Source: CAVPHV01 sp963704825
GTDB taxonomy: Bacteria; Actinomycetota; Acidimicrobiia; Spongiisociales; UBA5794
Length of the DNA stretch: 64,000 bases
Direction of reading: 5' to 3'
Assembly (NCBI GenBank): GCA_963704825.1
Contig: CAVPHV010000014.1
Location: 558,001 to 622,000 of the forward strand
Position 1 is the stretch's first letter. Every line of letters starts with the position of its first letter. Of the stretch, positions 1-9,868 are shown piece after piece. The notes under the pieces were generated by a model. It was not told the origin of the DNA and did not search any database. It saw only the letters and a list, made by a program, of their open reading frames with translations. A program made the translations under genes and the position numbers.

Positions 1-3000
1 TGCGGTCGAGCACCGACGTATCGGCCTGTCCGGCGGAGTTGGTGTGGTTGTAGACCACATCCATCACCACCCGCAGCCCCGTCTTGTTCAACGACTGGAC
101 CATCTCGCGGAACTCGCGGATCCGGGTCGGCCCGTCGGGATTGGTCGAGTACGAACCCTCGGGTGTCGTGTAGTGGAATGGGTCGTAGCCCCAGTTGAAC
201 CCGTCGAGGTTCTCTGTTGCCGTCACCGCCGCCTGCTGCTGGTCGCTGTCGGGCGGGTACGTTTCGAGTACCGCGGGATCGGGCGCCTGCCACTGCGTCT
301 TGTCCTCGTTGATGGTGGCGATGTCGAACGCCGGCAACAGATGGACATGGGTGAGACCGGCATCCGCCAAGTCCGCCAGGTGTTGCATGCCGTTGCTGTT
401 GCGCTTGGTGAACGCCTTGTACGTGCCCTGCCAGGCTTCGCGGACGGTGTCGTCGTTCGCAGAGAAGTCACGAATGTGCAACTCGTAGAGCGTGATGTCC
501 TCGGGAGCCGCCAGAGCTGGCTTGCGTGTTCTCTCCCAGTTCCTCGGTTCGAGCGACCGGTCGTTGAGGTTGACGATCTGGGTCCTGGTCGAGTTGATCG
601 CCAGCGACAACGAATACGGATCGGTGACGAGGTTGTGCTCGACGGCACCGGTTGTCGGCGCGTATACCTCGACTTCGTAGAGGTAGTACTTGCCTCGCCA
701 CTGCCGGGTTCCGGTCTGGCTCCACACCCCGGTGGCGTCGTCCCGCGTCATCGGGTAGGTCGTCGCCACCGTCGCAGGGTCGGCGTCGTCGAACAGGTGA
801 AGTGTCACCGACTTTGCCGTCGGTGCCCACAGGTTGATCGTTGGGACTCGTCCGTCCCAGACCACTCCGAGATCATCGGCGAAGGTGTATAGGTCGTCGA
901 GCACCCCCTGAATCTGCAGCCCGGTGGCGTCGACGCGGACGCCACCCTTGGTGGCGATCACGGCCATCTGGCCCTTCAGAATCTCGGGGACCAACGCCAG
1001 ATCAGCCGGGTCGGCGAACTGAAGCTGCGGCATTCCGGCGAGCTGCCGGAACCCTTCGACGTCGGCCGGGAACGGCGCCGCCGGCACCAACTCGACGTAG
1101 GCGCCGCCGGTGATGGTGGCGTCTTCGAGGACGAGGCCGCCTTCGGGCGCGTAGTACAACCGGTAGTCGGCATTCGGGTCGCCGGCCGGAGCCCATGCGA
1201 TTCTATTCTCGCCGACCCAGTACGCCTGTTGCTTGGCGAGGTCGCCGGGAGCGGCGCCTGCGGCGAGGATCGGGAGGATGTAGGGACTCGCAACGTCGGC
1301 ACCTTGCTGCTGCCACACCTCGTTGCCCCAGAGGGCAAGCTCGAGGCTCTGGTCGGGGCCGGGGTCCTTCTCATCGCCGCGGTGCAGGATGTAGTTCAGC
1401 TGGACCGGATCCGGGTTGAGCGGTACCTCGAAGATGGCTCCGAACGTATCGAAGCCGACCGGCCGGCGCGGCGTCGTCCAGCCGGGATCGTCGGCGTCGC
1501 CCCAGGTGTGCAAACCCCAGAAGTCGTTGAAGTCGGTGCTGGTGTAGTCGCCGTAGTCACCGGCCGGACGGTGGTAGTGGAGGCGGAGGAAGTTCTCCGC
1601 GGCGCCGCGAGTTCGATAGAGCGCCTCGTCGCCGGACTGCTTCCATACCGTGGCCTGGTCGGCCGGGATGAAGCTCTCATCAGGGCCCGGGTCCTTGTTG
1701 TCGCCGCGGTGGATGATGTAGTTCACCGGTTGGGTGACATCTTGGACGAGCACGTTCCAGTAGGCGCCGTAGTCGTCGACCCCATCGAACGGCTTCGGCG
1801 ACGTCCAGTCGGTGCCTTCACTGGGATCGATGGCGTCGCCCCACAAGTGCAGTCCCCAGAAGTCGTTGAAGTCCGGACCGGGGGTCCCATAATCACCGTC
1901 ATCGCGGTGGTAGCGAATCGTCACGTAGCCCTGGGCCGCGGCCTGCGATTCGTACGCGGTGGCGTCGTCCTGGCGTAGCCAGATTTCGGGGTTGGCTGCC
2001 GGGTTGAAGAACCGGTCGGCGTCGGTGCCGTCCTTGGTGTCGCCGCGGTGGACGATGAAGCCGATGTTCTGCGCGTTGTCGGCCAACTCCACCCAGGCGA
2101 ACCTGCCGTAGTCGTCCTCACCGAGGAATGGCTTCGGGTTGGTCCACTCGATGGATTCGGTGATGTCGCCCCACAGGTGGAGTCCCCAGTAGTCGTTGAA
2201 GTCGCCGGTGGTGGGGTCGCCGTAGTCGCCGTCGGTCCTGAGGTAGTGGATCACTGCGTAGTTCGAGTCGGGACCGGTCGGCGGCGGCTCTTCCTCACCG
2301 ACCACCGCCGAGCCCTTGTCCGAGGCGAGGTTGCCGGCTGCGTCCGCCACGATCGCTTTGAATTCGAGTGGGGTACCGGCCGGGATCTCGCTTACGTCGT
2401 AGAACACTCGATAGGGGGCGTTGTCGTCGGTCCCGATCGGCTCGTAGGCTCCGCCACTGATGGAGACGGCGAACGTCACCTCGGCGTACGTGTCACGACT
2501 CAGCGTGGCACCGACCTCAATCCGTCCCAGGACCTCGGCGCCTTCGACCGGGCTGGTCAGCGTGACGCCCGGGGCAGATGGGCTCGTGGCGATCGGGGCG
2601 TCGGCCCGGTAGACCTTGACGCCCAGCGGCGGGACGTCGACGGTGACGCTGCCGGCACCATCTGCGGCAACCGAAGGTCCGCCGCCCGGCCAAATCTCCG
2701 TGAAGGTAGTCGACGGCGAGTCGGTCGGGAATGTGGCCGAGTCGGTAGCCGTGGAATTGTTGAGCACTACCAAGTACTCGACCAACTCGTCACGGTCGAT
2801 GCGTGAGAACGTGTAGATCCCTGCCGATCCTTCGCTGAAGCGGTGGAGCTGGGCACCTTGGCGCAGCGTCGGATTCGCCTCGAGCAACTGGGCGTAGTCC
2901 GCGAGGACCCCATACAGAGGGTGGGTGGCATCGAAGTTGCTGTCGGCCGTAGTGGCCGAGGTCCCGATCAAGTTGTCGTCGTTGTACGACGGCACCAAGC

Positions 3001-5605
3001 TCGGCATCATGTCCTGCCGGGCGTCCTGGTCGCCGCCGTCGCCGGTGAAGCCTTGTTCGTCGCCGTAGTAGACGACCGGCATTCCGCGGCCGAAGTACAT
3101 GAGAGCGTGGGCCAGTTGGTCGCGAGCCAGCAGCTCGGTGTCTGTGGCGCCGCCGTTGTCCTGATTGAGGAACAGGCCGATGCGCCCGATGTCGTGGTTG
3201 CCGAGGAACGTCGGCAACGAGTAGGCGTTGCTGTCGGCGTCGGTGTAGTAGTCGTCGCTCGCATAGAAGTCGCGCAGGCCGTCGGTGGCGCCCGACTGCG
3301 AGGCGAAGCTGCGGGCCCTGCCCTGGAACCCGAAGTCCAGCACGGCGTCCAACGGCAGCTCAGTGGTGAAACGCGAGGTGACCGCGGGGTTCCCGTCGAA
3401 GACCTCACCGAAGGAGAAGAAGTCGGCCTTGGCCGCCGCAGCCGCGTGAGCATCGATGGAGGGACCGAACGCCTCCCAGAACTCATCGTTGACGTGCTTG
3501 ACGGTGTCGATTCTGAAGCCGTCGATGTCGAACGTAGTGATCATGTTCTCGAAGATCTCGATCATCCCGTCCTGCACGACCGGGTGCTCGGTGAACAGGT
3601 CGTCAAGCCCGAAGAAATCGCCGTACAAGCTGTTCTCACCGCTGAAGGTCGAGTTGCCGCGATTGTGGTAGTAGATCGGATCGTTGAGCCACGCCGGACT
3701 CTTTGCGGTTTCATCGCCGGGGGCAAGGTTGGGGGTGTACGGGAAGCTGACGTCGGCGTCGAGTGGCGGGAATGTGCCGGTGCCGGCGTAGTCACGGTCG
3801 TCGAAGGGCACGCCCGAGGCGTCGAGATACGGCTGGTCGGCCTTGGCGATGTAGGCCGTGTCGCTGAGCGTGATCACGTCCCCGGTGTGGTTGGCGACGA
3901 TGTCGAAGTAGACCGCGATGTCCAGCGCGTGGGCGTCGTCCACGAACGCCTGCATCTCTGCGTTGGTTCCGAAGTGAGGGTCGATCGTCGAGTAGTCGAT
4001 CTGCCAGTAGCCGTGGTACCCGGCGGACGAACCACCGATGGTGCCGTCACCCTGCACCCACCGGTTCTTGAACTGGGGCGTCATCCAGATCGCGGAGATT
4101 CCGAGTCCATTGAGATAGGGGAGCTGAGCGGTGAGGCCGGCCAGGTCGCCGCCGTGGTAGAAGCCCTTGTCCGTCGGGAGGAAACCATTGATGAGGGGAT
4201 CCCCGCTTGTGTCGCCCCCGGCGTCGTTGCCAGGGTCGCCGTTGTCGAAGCGGTCGGGCATCACGAAGTAGAAGACCTCGTCCTGTGCCGGAATCCGAAT
4301 TGGGTCGCGCACCAGCAGTTCGTCACCGGGCTCGATGCCCGGCTCTCCGGCGTTGACCGCGACCTCGTTGGTGCTGGAGTTGTAGGTGAACGTGACCACG
4401 TCACCGTCGGCAGCCACGGTGAGCGGGACGTTGCCGCCCGGGTAGGAGGTGTCCCAGGCTTCGTCGAGGGCGACCTTGAACTCGTAGCCGCCCGCGGGAA
4501 TCTGATCGGTGGCGAACTCGTAGACGCCGTCGCCGTCGATGTCCTGCATCCATGAACGCAGGCAATCGGGCTGCCAGTCGCCGGGGCAGCCGATCTCACT
4601 CTGGAAGTCACCCGCCACGGTGGCGATCGTCGAGTTCACATTGTCGGTGACCCAGTGAGTCTTGTGGTCGTAATAGAACTTCACATCGCCGTCGGGGGCG
4701 TTGAGTTGGATGTTGGCTCCGTTGGGCACTGCGTTGGCGCCGTAGTTCTCGTCCCACGAGTCACGCAGCGCGGCCTTGTACTCGAAACTGCCGGCGGGGA
4801 GGCTGAATGTCTCCTGCCACACATCGTCATCTGCGTCGTACCCGAGGTGGGTGTTGGCGCAGTCAGGTTGCCAGTCGCCGGGACATCCCAACTCGTCTTG
4901 GAGTGAACCTGCAATGGTGACGCTTGAGGGATCGAGTGGCGGGGGTTCCACCGTCACCGCGACGTCGGTAGTGGCCGTGTCGAAGGTGATGGTGACGAGT
5001 TCACCGTCGGCTGTCACAGTGAAGGGGAGATTGCCGGCCGGGTAGGAGGTGTCCCAGGCTTCGTCGAGGGCGATTTTGAACTCGTAGCCGCCCGCGGGGA
5101 TCTGATCGGTGGCGTACTCGTAGACGCCGTCGCCGTCGGGGTCCTGGAGCCAGGAGCGGAGGCAGTCGGGTTGCCAGTCGCCGGGGCAGCCGATCTCGCT
5201 CTGGAAGTCACCCGCCGCGGTGGCAATGGTGGAGTTGACGTCGTCGGTGACCCAGTGGCTGTTGTGGGAGTAGTAGAACTTGACGTCAGTCTCGGCGGCG
5301 AGATCCAGGGCGATGTTGTCCGTGGGGTACGACTCGTCCCAGGTGTCGTTGAGGGCGGCCTTGTACTCCCAGCTGCCGGCCGGGATGGTGAAGGTGCCCT
5401 GCCAGACGTCGTGGTCGGCGTCATACGTGAGGTGGGTGTTGGCGCAGTCGGGTTGCCAGTCGCCGGGACATCCCAACTCGTCTTGGAGCGAACCTGCAAT
5501 GGTGACCGTGGTTGGGTCGGCGGTGTGATCGGCGGTAGCGATCGCAGGGACAACGGCGATCAGCAATAGAACGGATAGTACGACCAGGCGCCAGCGGCGT
5601 GCCAT
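1..5605 (-). CDS. Secreted amylase-pullulanase (two GH13 modules), 3' end outside window
   Basis: An extracellular glucan hydrolase of at least 1,868 residues, cut by the left window edge. It starts with a signal peptide (MARRWRLVVLSVLLLIAVV, then an Ala-rich cleavage site). Next come four X25-type modules built around GCPGDWQPDC (about residues 30-430), then a full GH13 domain. That domain shows region I DIVANHTGD (~568), region II GFRIDTVKH (~697), region III FGEVF (~733) and region IV FLGNHD (~800). An Ig-like segment and three CBM41/PUD modules (motif FNDFWGLHLWGD) follow, then pullulanase N2/CBM48-like sequence. The second catalytic module begins with the type I pullulanase signature FNWGYDP (~1803) and region I VVYNHT (~1851), where the window ends. 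The first GH13 probably cleaves alpha-1,4 bonds and the second alpha-1,6 bonds (family knowledge). No sugar transporter lies beside it. The start is the first ATG, followed directly by the signal peptide. Confidence 0.9.
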   Translation of the reverse strand, partial: MARRWRLVVLSVLLLIAVVPAIATADHTADPTTVTIAGSLQDELGCPGDWQPDCANTHLTYDADHDVWQGTFTIPAGSWEYKAALNDTWDESYPTDNIALDLAAETDVKFYYSHNSHWVTDDVNSTIATAAGDFQSEIGCPGDWQPDCLRSWLQDPDGDGVYEYATDQIPAGGYEFKIALDEAWDTSYPAGNLPFTVTADGELVTITFDTATTDVAVTVEPPPLDPSSVTIAGSLQDELGCPGDWQPDCANTHLGYDADDDVWQETFSLPAGSFEYKAALRDSWDENYGANAVPNGANIQLNAPDGDVKFYYDHKTHWVTDNVNSTIATVAGDFQSEIGCPGDWQPDCLRSWMQDIDGDGVYEFATDQIPAGGYEFKVALDEAWDTSYPGGNVPLTVAADGDVVTFTYNSSTNEVAVNAGEPGIEPGDELLVRDPIRIPAQDEVFYFVMPDRFDNGDPGNDAGGDTSGDPLINGFLPTDKGFYHGGDLAGLTAQLPYLNGLGISAIWMTPQFKNRWVQGDGTIGGSSAGYHGYWQIDYSTIDPHFGTNAEMQAFVDDAHALDIAVYFDIVANHTGDVITLSDTAYIAKADQPYLDASGVPFDDRDYAGTGTFPPLDADVSFPYTPNLAPGDETAKSPAWLNDPIYYHNRGNSTFSGENSLYGDFFGLDDLFTEHPVVQDGMIEIFENMITTFDIDGFRIDTVKHVNDEFWEAFGPSIDAHAAAAAKADFFSFGEVFDGNPAVTSRFTTELPLDAVLDFGFQGRARSFASQSGATDGLRDFYASDDYYTDADSNAYSLPTFLGNHDIGRIGLFLNQDNGGATDTELLARDQLAHALMYFGRGMPVVYYGDEQGFTGDGGDQDARQDMMPSLVPSYNDDNLIGTSATTADSNFDATHPLYGVLADYAQLLEANPTLRQGAQLHRFSEGSAGIYTFSRIDRDELVEYLVVLNNSTATDSATFPTDSPSTTFTEIWPGGGPSVAADGAGSVTVDVPPLGVKVYRADAPIATSPSAPGVTLTSPVEGAEVLGRIEVGATLSRDTYAEVTFAVSISGGAYEPIGTDDNAPYRVFYDVSEIPAGTPLEFKAIVADAAGNLASDKGSAVVGEEEPPPTGPDSNYAVIHYLRTDGDYGDPTTGDFNDYWGLHLWGDITESIEWTNPKPFLGEDDYGRFAWVELADNAQNIGFIVHRGDTKDGTDADRFFNPAANPEIWLRQDDATAYESQAAAQGYVTIRYHRDDGDYGTPGPDFNDFWGLHLWGDAIDPSEGTDWTSPKPFDGVDDYGAYWNVLVQDVTQPVNYIIHRGDNKDPGPDESFIPADQATVWKQSGDEALYRTRGAAENFLRLHYHRPAGDYGDYTSTDFNDFWGLHTWGDADDPGWTTPRRPVGFDTFGAIFEVPLNPDPVQLNYILHRGDEKDPGPDQSLELALWGNEVWQQQGADVASPYILPILAAGAAPGDLAKQQAYWVGENRIAWAPAGDPNADYRLYYAPEGGLVLEDATITGGAYVELVPAAPFPADVEGFRQLAGMPQLQFADPADLALVPEILKGQMAVIATKGGVRVDATGLQIQGVLDDLYTFADDLGVVWDGRVPTINLWAPTAKSVTLHLFDDADPATVATTYPMTRDDATGVWSQTGTRQWRGKYYLYEVEVYAPTTGAVEHNLVTDPYSLSLAINSTRTQIVNLNDRSLEPRNWERTRKPALAAPEDITLYELHIRDFSANDDTVREAWQGTYKAFTKRNSNGMQHLADLADAGLTHVHLLPAFDIATINEDKTQWQAPDPAVLETYPPDSDQQQAAVTATENLDGFNWGYDPFHYTTPEGSYSTNPDGPTRIREFREMVQSLNKTGLRVVMDVVYNHTNSAGQADTSVLDR
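4340..5505 (-). repeat. Internal duplication of X25 module pair in the pullulanase gene
   Basis: The four X25 modules form two alternating types arranged A-B-A-B. The B copies around 4434-4620 and 5034-5220 are nearly identical at DNA level with an exact 600-bp offset (both carry ggtaggaggtgtcccaggct). The A copies around 4850-4920 and 5436-5505 are offset by 585 bp. This points to a recent tandem duplication of a two-module unit. Confidence 0.85.
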
Positions 5606-5747
5606 GGGTAACCCCTCTCTTCAATTCTCCACCCGATGGTTTGGAACGGCGGCCCCCCGGCAACGTTCCGTAGTCATCACACTACTCGGCCAGAGGGTGG
5701 GGTGTCCCAGGGCCAAGGGTCCCAGATACCGGGCAACCCCCGGGCCG

Positions 5748-6893
5748 TCAGGCCCAGTAGCCGTCGAGGCGCGCCAGCACCTGCAGCATGGTCTCGTCGG
5801 AGCCTCCGCCGATCGCGGTGAGTCGGGTGTCGCGCATGAATCGAGATGTCCAGGTGTCCTCCATGTAACCGATGCCACCGTGGAATTGCACGCACCAGTC
5901 GGCTACCTCTCGGCTGAGCTTGCCCGCCTTGATCTTGGCGATGGTGGCGAACCGGGTGGTGTCCTGACCGGCCAGGTACGCCTCGGCGCAGGCGTAGTTG
6001 TAGTGCTTGAGGATGTCGACTTCCGCCGCGAGTTCGGCCAACTTGAACTGGATGTACTGGCTCTTGAGGAGTGGCTGGCCGAAGACGATTCGTTGCCGGA
6101 GGTACTCGGCGGTGCGTTGCAGCGCTCGCTCCAGGGAGGTCGCCGACGAGTAGTTGGCCCACATCCTCTCCTCGACGAATTGCGCCATCTGCTGTTGGAA
6201 CCCCATCCCTTCGGTGCCGATGGTGTTCGCCACCGGCACCCGGCAATCGTCGAAGCCGAGCAGTCCCGTGTCCGAGGCGCGCATTCCCAACTTGTCGAGC
6301 TTCGACGTGACTTCGAAGCCGGGGGCGTCGGTAGGAACGACGATCTGGCTCATCCCGGCGTAGCCACCCTCGTCGGAGGTGCGCGCCAGCAGGCAGAGCC
6401 AATCGGCTTGCAGCGAGTTGGTGATGTACATCTTTGAACCGTTGATCACCCACTCGTCGCCGTCGCGTTCGGCCCGGGTGCGGATGGCGGCGACGTCGGA
6501 GCCGGCGTCGGGTTCGGTGACGGCGATGGCGGCAACCATGGCGCCGGCCAGCGCCGGTGCCAGGTACCGCTCCTTCAGTTCAGGGGACCCGAAGCGGTGC
6601 AGCGACGGCGTCGCCATGTCGACCTGGACGCCGAGCGCCATGCCGATCGAGCCGTGGTCGGCGCGCCCGAACTCTTCGGCGAGCACCACGGTGAAGAGGT
6701 GGTCGGCTCCCTGGCCCCCGAACTCAGGGTCGTATTCGAGGCCGATGAATCCGAGATCGGCCATCTGCTTGAACAGGTCGTGCAGCGGCATCATGCCGGC
6801 CGCCTCCCATGCCTCGACGTGGGGGTTGATCTCCTGCTCGACGAAGGATCTCACCACCCGTCGAAAGTGATCGTGTTCCTCAGTGAACGGCAT
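5748..6893 (-). CDS. Acyl-CoA dehydrogenase
   Basis: FAD-dependent acyl-CoA dehydrogenase of 381 aa, which would introduce an alpha-beta double bond into an acyl-CoA and pass electrons to ETF. The family signatures are present: AVTEPDAGSDVAAIRTRAER and MYITNS in the central beta domain, and QFHGGIGYMEDT near the C-terminus. The usual YEGT catalytic-Glu motif reads IGGGSDETM. This is the form seen in long-chain/isovaleryl-type members, whose base lies elsewhere, so substrate cannot be assigned. I chose the ATG at 6893 because GGAGAGG lies just upstream; an in-frame ATG 13 codons earlier has no such site. It lies downstream of the polyamine transporter on the same strand, but a strong hairpin separates them. 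Confidence 0.88.
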   Translation of the reverse strand: MPFTEEHDHFRRVVRSFVEQEINPHVEAWEAAGMMPLHDLFKQMADLGFIGLEYDPEFGGQGADHLFTVVLAEEFGRADHGSIGMALGVQVDMATPSLHRFGSPELKERYLAPALAGAMVAAIAVTEPDAGSDVAAIRTRAERDGDEWVINGSKMYITNSLQADWLCLLARTSDEGGYAGMSQIVVPTDAPGFEVTSKLDKLGMRASDTGLLGFDDCRVPVANTIGTEGMGFQQQMAQFVEERMWANYSSATSLERALQRTAEYLRQRIVFGQPLLKSQYIQFKLAELAAEVDILKHYNYACAEAYLAGQDTTRFATIAKIKAGKLSREVADWCVQFHGGIGYMEDTWTSRFMRDTRLTAIGGGSDETMLQVLARLDGYWA

Positions 6894-6943
6894 CCGGACC
6901 TCTCCTCGAGTCGAGTCCATGGTACGAGCCAAGTACGGACGCA

Positions 6944-6976
6944 GAACCGCCCCCGGTGGTGTCCCGGGGGCGGTTC
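6944..6976 (-). terminator. Hairpin terminator after the potD-like gene
   Basis: A perfect 12-bp stem, gaaccgcccccg (6944-6955) pairing with cgggggcggttc (6965-6976), with a 9-nt loop. It lies between the stop of the binding-protein gene and the acyl-CoA dehydrogenase start. It lacks a clear T-tract on the minus strand, so it may be a high-GC terminator or a processing hairpin. Confidence 0.6.
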
Positions 6977-6999
6977 GGCGTGGTGCTCGGCTGTGCGAC

Positions 7000-8163
7000 C
7001 TAGTTCTTGATCGCCTGGAAGGCGTCTTGGTAGTTCAGTTCGAAATCCCCGGTATCGGCGATGAACTCGAGGCGCTGGAAGACCTCTTCCGGCGGGTAGA
7101 TCGTCGGGTCCTCCAGGATCTCAGGATCGATGAAGGCCGCAGCTGCCAGATTCGGACTCGCGTAGTAGTTGAAGTTGGTCACGGCTGCACCATTCTCCGC
7201 ATCGAGAATGAAGTCGATGAAGGTGTGCGCAGTGCAGATCGCGTCGGCCGTGGTCGGGATCGCCATGTTGTCGACCCAGGCCACTGCTCCCTCGAGCGGG
7301 ATGATGTAGCCGAAGTCCTCGTAGGCGTCGTAGTTGTCGTCGCTGGCGTCATCGAAAGCAGAGAAGAAGTCCCCGCTGTAGCCGTGGGCCACCATCGTCT
7401 CGCCTGCCACCAGATCGTCCTCGAACTGATCGGAGTCGAACTTGGCGAGTGCGTCTCGCATGCCCTTGATCAGCTCTACCGCCTCGTCGAGTTCGTCCTG
7501 GCTGATCGTATTCACTGAATACCCGAGGTACTTGAGGGCAGCGCCCATGACCTCGCGGGCATCGTTGAGTAGCGAGATCTTTCCGTAGTAGGCCTCACCT
7601 GGTTCGAAGATCAATGCCCACGATTCTTCATAATCCTCGCCGACCGCTTCGTAGTTGAAGCCGATCCCAGTGGTGCCCCACTGGTAGGGCGCCGAGTAGG
7701 TGTTGCTCGGGTCGAACGGCAAGCCGAGGAACGTCGGGTCCAGGTTGCCCCAGTTCGGAATGGCTTCGAGGTTGAGGGGGATCAACAGACCTTCCTCGCC
7801 CATGATCGACACCATGTAGTCCGACGGCACGATCAGGTCATATGCGGCGCCTCCCGCTTCGATCTGAGCCAGCATCGCCTCGTTTGAGTCGTAGAAGGTC
7901 TCGACGACCGAGACGCCATACGCGTCTTCGAATGCCGGGATCAGCTCAGGCTCGATGTACTCAGACCAGTTGTACAACTCCAAGTCACCGTCGACCTGAC
8001 CGGGTGCGCAGGCGGCGACGTCCATGCTGTCGTCGGTCGTCGCAGTGGTCGTGGTGGCGGCGCCGTCTCCGGCGGTTGTTGTGGTTGCTCCGGTGTCGTC
8101 ATCGTCACCGCATGCGGCGGCGAGGAGGGCCAGGGTCAACATCAATACTGGCAGTTTCCTCAT
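7000..8163 (-). CDS. potD: Spermidine/putrescine-type ABC transporter substrate-binding lipoprotein (PotD-like)
   Basis: Extracytoplasmic binding lipoprotein of 387 aa. A signal sequence ends in a lipobox (LLAAAC), followed by an Asp/Thr-rich linker. The mature part begins LELYNWSEYIEPELIPAFE, the characteristic opening of PotD/PotF proteins, and carries the DSNE segment used for amine binding in the family. It is the last gene of the potABCD-type set. A GTG at 8169 overlaps the TGA of the upstream permease, but the ATG at 8163 is better placed behind GGAGAG. Polyamine specificity is a family-level inference; related proteins bind other amines. Confidence 0.85.
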   Translation of the reverse strand: MRKLPVLMLTLALLAAACGDDDDTGATTTTAGDGAATTTTATTDDSMDVAACAPGQVDGDLELYNWSEYIEPELIPAFEDAYGVSVVETFYDSNEAMLAQIEAGGAAYDLIVPSDYMVSIMGEEGLLIPLNLEAIPNWGNLDPTFLGLPFDPSNTYSAPYQWGTTGIGFNYEAVGEDYEESWALIFEPGEAYYGKISLLNDAREVMGAALKYLGYSVNTISQDELDEAVELIKGMRDALAKFDSDQFEDDLVAGETMVAHGYSGDFFSAFDDASDDNYDAYEDFGYIIPLEGAVAWVDNMAIPTTADAICTAHTFIDFILDAENGAAVTNFNYYASPNLAAAAFIDPEILEDPTIYPPEEVFQRLEFIADTGDFELNYQDAFQAIKN

Positions 8164-8165
8164 TC

Positions 8166-8987
8166 TCACTCTCCGGTTGTTGAGTCGCCCCCGCGGCGCT
8201 GGAGACCCAGCGACACGAGCACGAGGACCATTGACGCCGCCAACATCACCGTTGAAACCGCGTTGATGATGGGAGTCACCCCCCGTTTTATGCGGGCGAA
8301 CACTTCGACGGCCAAAGGCGTCGAGCCTGGTCCCTGCACGAAGCTGGTGATCACCACGTCATCGAGCGACAGGGTGAGGGCCAGCAGCGCTCCTCCGAGC
8401 ACGCCCGGCATGATGAGCGGCAGGGTGACCTTCCGAAATGCTTGCCACCTATTTGCGTAGAGATCGGAAGCGGCTTCTTCCAAGGCCGGATCGAGGCTGG
8501 ATATGCGAGCCCGCACGACAATCGCCACAAACGAGATGTTAAAGGCAATGTGGCTCAAGATGATTGTGGTGAGGCTGAGGGTGACGTTGACCTGGGTGAA
8601 GAAGATGAGCAGCATCACCGCCATCGTGACGTCCGGGATGATGACGGGCAGGTACAACAGGGCGTCGAACGGTCGTTGCCCAATCCAACGTCGATAGCGC
8701 TCGAGCGCCAATGCGGCCATGGTCCCGAGCACCGTGGCGACCGTGGTCGAGATGGCAGCAACAATCAGTGAATTGCGCAGTGAGTTCATCAGGGACTCGT
8801 CGTTGACCATGTCTGAGTACCAGTGCAACGTGAACCCTTCCCAGCGATTCACGAAGTTGCTGTCGTTGAAGGAGAACATCACAAGCACCACCAGCGGCGC
8901 GTAGAAGAAGATGTAGACCAGGACGGCCTGAGCCCCAAGCCATCGATCGAGCCGGCGGGCGGACCTGCTCTTGGTGTGCGCGGTCAC
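8166..8987 (-). CDS. potC: Polyamine-type ABC transporter permease (PotC-like)
   Basis: Inner-membrane permease of 273 aa with about six transmembrane helices and the cytoplasmic EAA loop (EEAASDLYANRWQAFRKVTL) that docks onto the ATPase. The start is a GTG at 8987 overlapping the TGA of the preceding permease gene (GTGA), which implies translational coupling. The open frame runs further upstream, but that stretch lies antiparallel-free inside the other permease gene and has no membrane-protein character. With the adjacent PotA/B/D homologues it forms a full importer. Confidence 0.88.
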   Translation of the reverse strand: MTAHTKSRSARRLDRWLGAQAVLVYIFFYAPLVVLVMFSFNDSNFVNRWEGFTLHWYSDMVNDESLMNSLRNSLIVAAISTTVATVLGTMAALALERYRRWIGQRPFDALLYLPVIIPDVTMAVMLLIFFTQVNVTLSLTTIILSHIAFNISFVAIVVRARISSLDPALEEAASDLYANRWQAFRKVTLPLIMPGVLGGALLALTLSLDDVVITSFVQGPGSTPLAVEVFARIKRGVTPIINAVSTVMLAASMVLVLVSLGLQRRGGDSTTGE

Positions 8988-9868
8988 AGGGTTCTTCCCC
9001 CGGTGCGAAAGTACAAGATCGTGGCACCGAGCATGAGGATCATGATCGCCATTGACACTGCCGAACCCAGTGGCCAGTTCCGGGCGGCGAGAAACTGGTT
9101 GACGATGTAGTTGCCCAGCAGCGTGGTCTTGGCGCCACCCAGGATGTCGGGCGTGACGTAGGCGCCGAGGCTTGGGATGAATACGAGGATCGAACCGGCG
9201 ATGATTCCGGGCTTCGAGAGGGGGAGCGTGATCTTTCGAAACGCGTTCCATCCTGAGGCGTAGAGATCGCGCCCTGCTTCCACGAGGCTCCAATCGAGCC
9301 GTTCGATTGCGGCATACAGCGGCAGCACCATGAACGGCAGGAAGCCGTAGACGAGCCCGATCAGCACGGCTGGCATGGTGAACAGCAACTGACCCCAGAG
9401 GCCGGTCGCTTCCCCGAAGCGAGTCACCAAACCGTCGCTTCCGAGGAGAACCTTCCAGGCGTAGGTTCGCACCAAGAAGTTCGACCAAAACGGGATCATC
9501 ACGAGCACCAGCAGGATGTTGCGGGTTCGCTCCGACCGCGTCGCGATGTAGTAGGAGAAGGGATACGCGATGACCAGACAGATGATCGTGGTCAACAAGG
9601 CCAGCAGGACTGAGCGCCAGGCGATCTGGAGGAAGTCCGGGTCGAGGAGCTTCTTGACCGAGGTGAGGTTCCAGTTTTCGAGTTCGGGGGCGCCGGTGCG
9701 GCTCCGGCTGGCAAACGAATACACCGCGACGAGTACCAGCGGGATGGCGAAGAGCACGATGAGGTAGACGTACGTCGGCAGGGCCAGCAGGAAGCCACGG
9801 CGCGATTCGGCTCGCTCGGCGTCTGCCTCCATCCCCGCACCACGCTTCGGGTCGACCTCGGTCGTCAT
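8984..9868 (-). CDS. potB: Polyamine-type ABC transporter permease (PotB-like)
   Basis: Membrane permease of 294 aa. A charged N-terminal extension of about 25 residues precedes the first helix (LLALPTYVYLIVLFAIPLVL). It carries an EAA loop, VEAGRDLYASGWNAFRKITL, near residue 205. Its ATG overlaps the TGA of potA (ATGA) and its stop overlaps the start of potC. PotB normally pairs with PotC as a heterodimer in the membrane, which the gene order supports. Confidence 0.88.
   Translation of the reverse strand: MTTEVDPKRGAGMEADAERAESRRGFLLALPTYVYLIVLFAIPLVLVAVYSFASRSRTGAPELENWNLTSVKKLLDPDFLQIAWRSVLLALLTTIICLVIAYPFSYYIATRSERTRNILLVLVMIPFWSNFLVRTYAWKVLLGSDGLVTRFGEATGLWGQLLFTMPAVLIGLVYGFLPFMVLPLYAAIERLDWSLVEAGRDLYASGWNAFRKITLPLSKPGIIAGSILVFIPSLGAYVTPDILGGAKTTLLGNYIVNQFLAARNWPLGSAVSMAIMILMLGATILYFRTGGRTL

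Noticed and set aside
2843..4555. A 570-codon open frame on the plus strand opposite the pullulanase gene
   Set aside because: Val/Gly/Arg-rich composition and no motifs; it mirrors the GC-rich third positions of the minus-strand GH13 gene.
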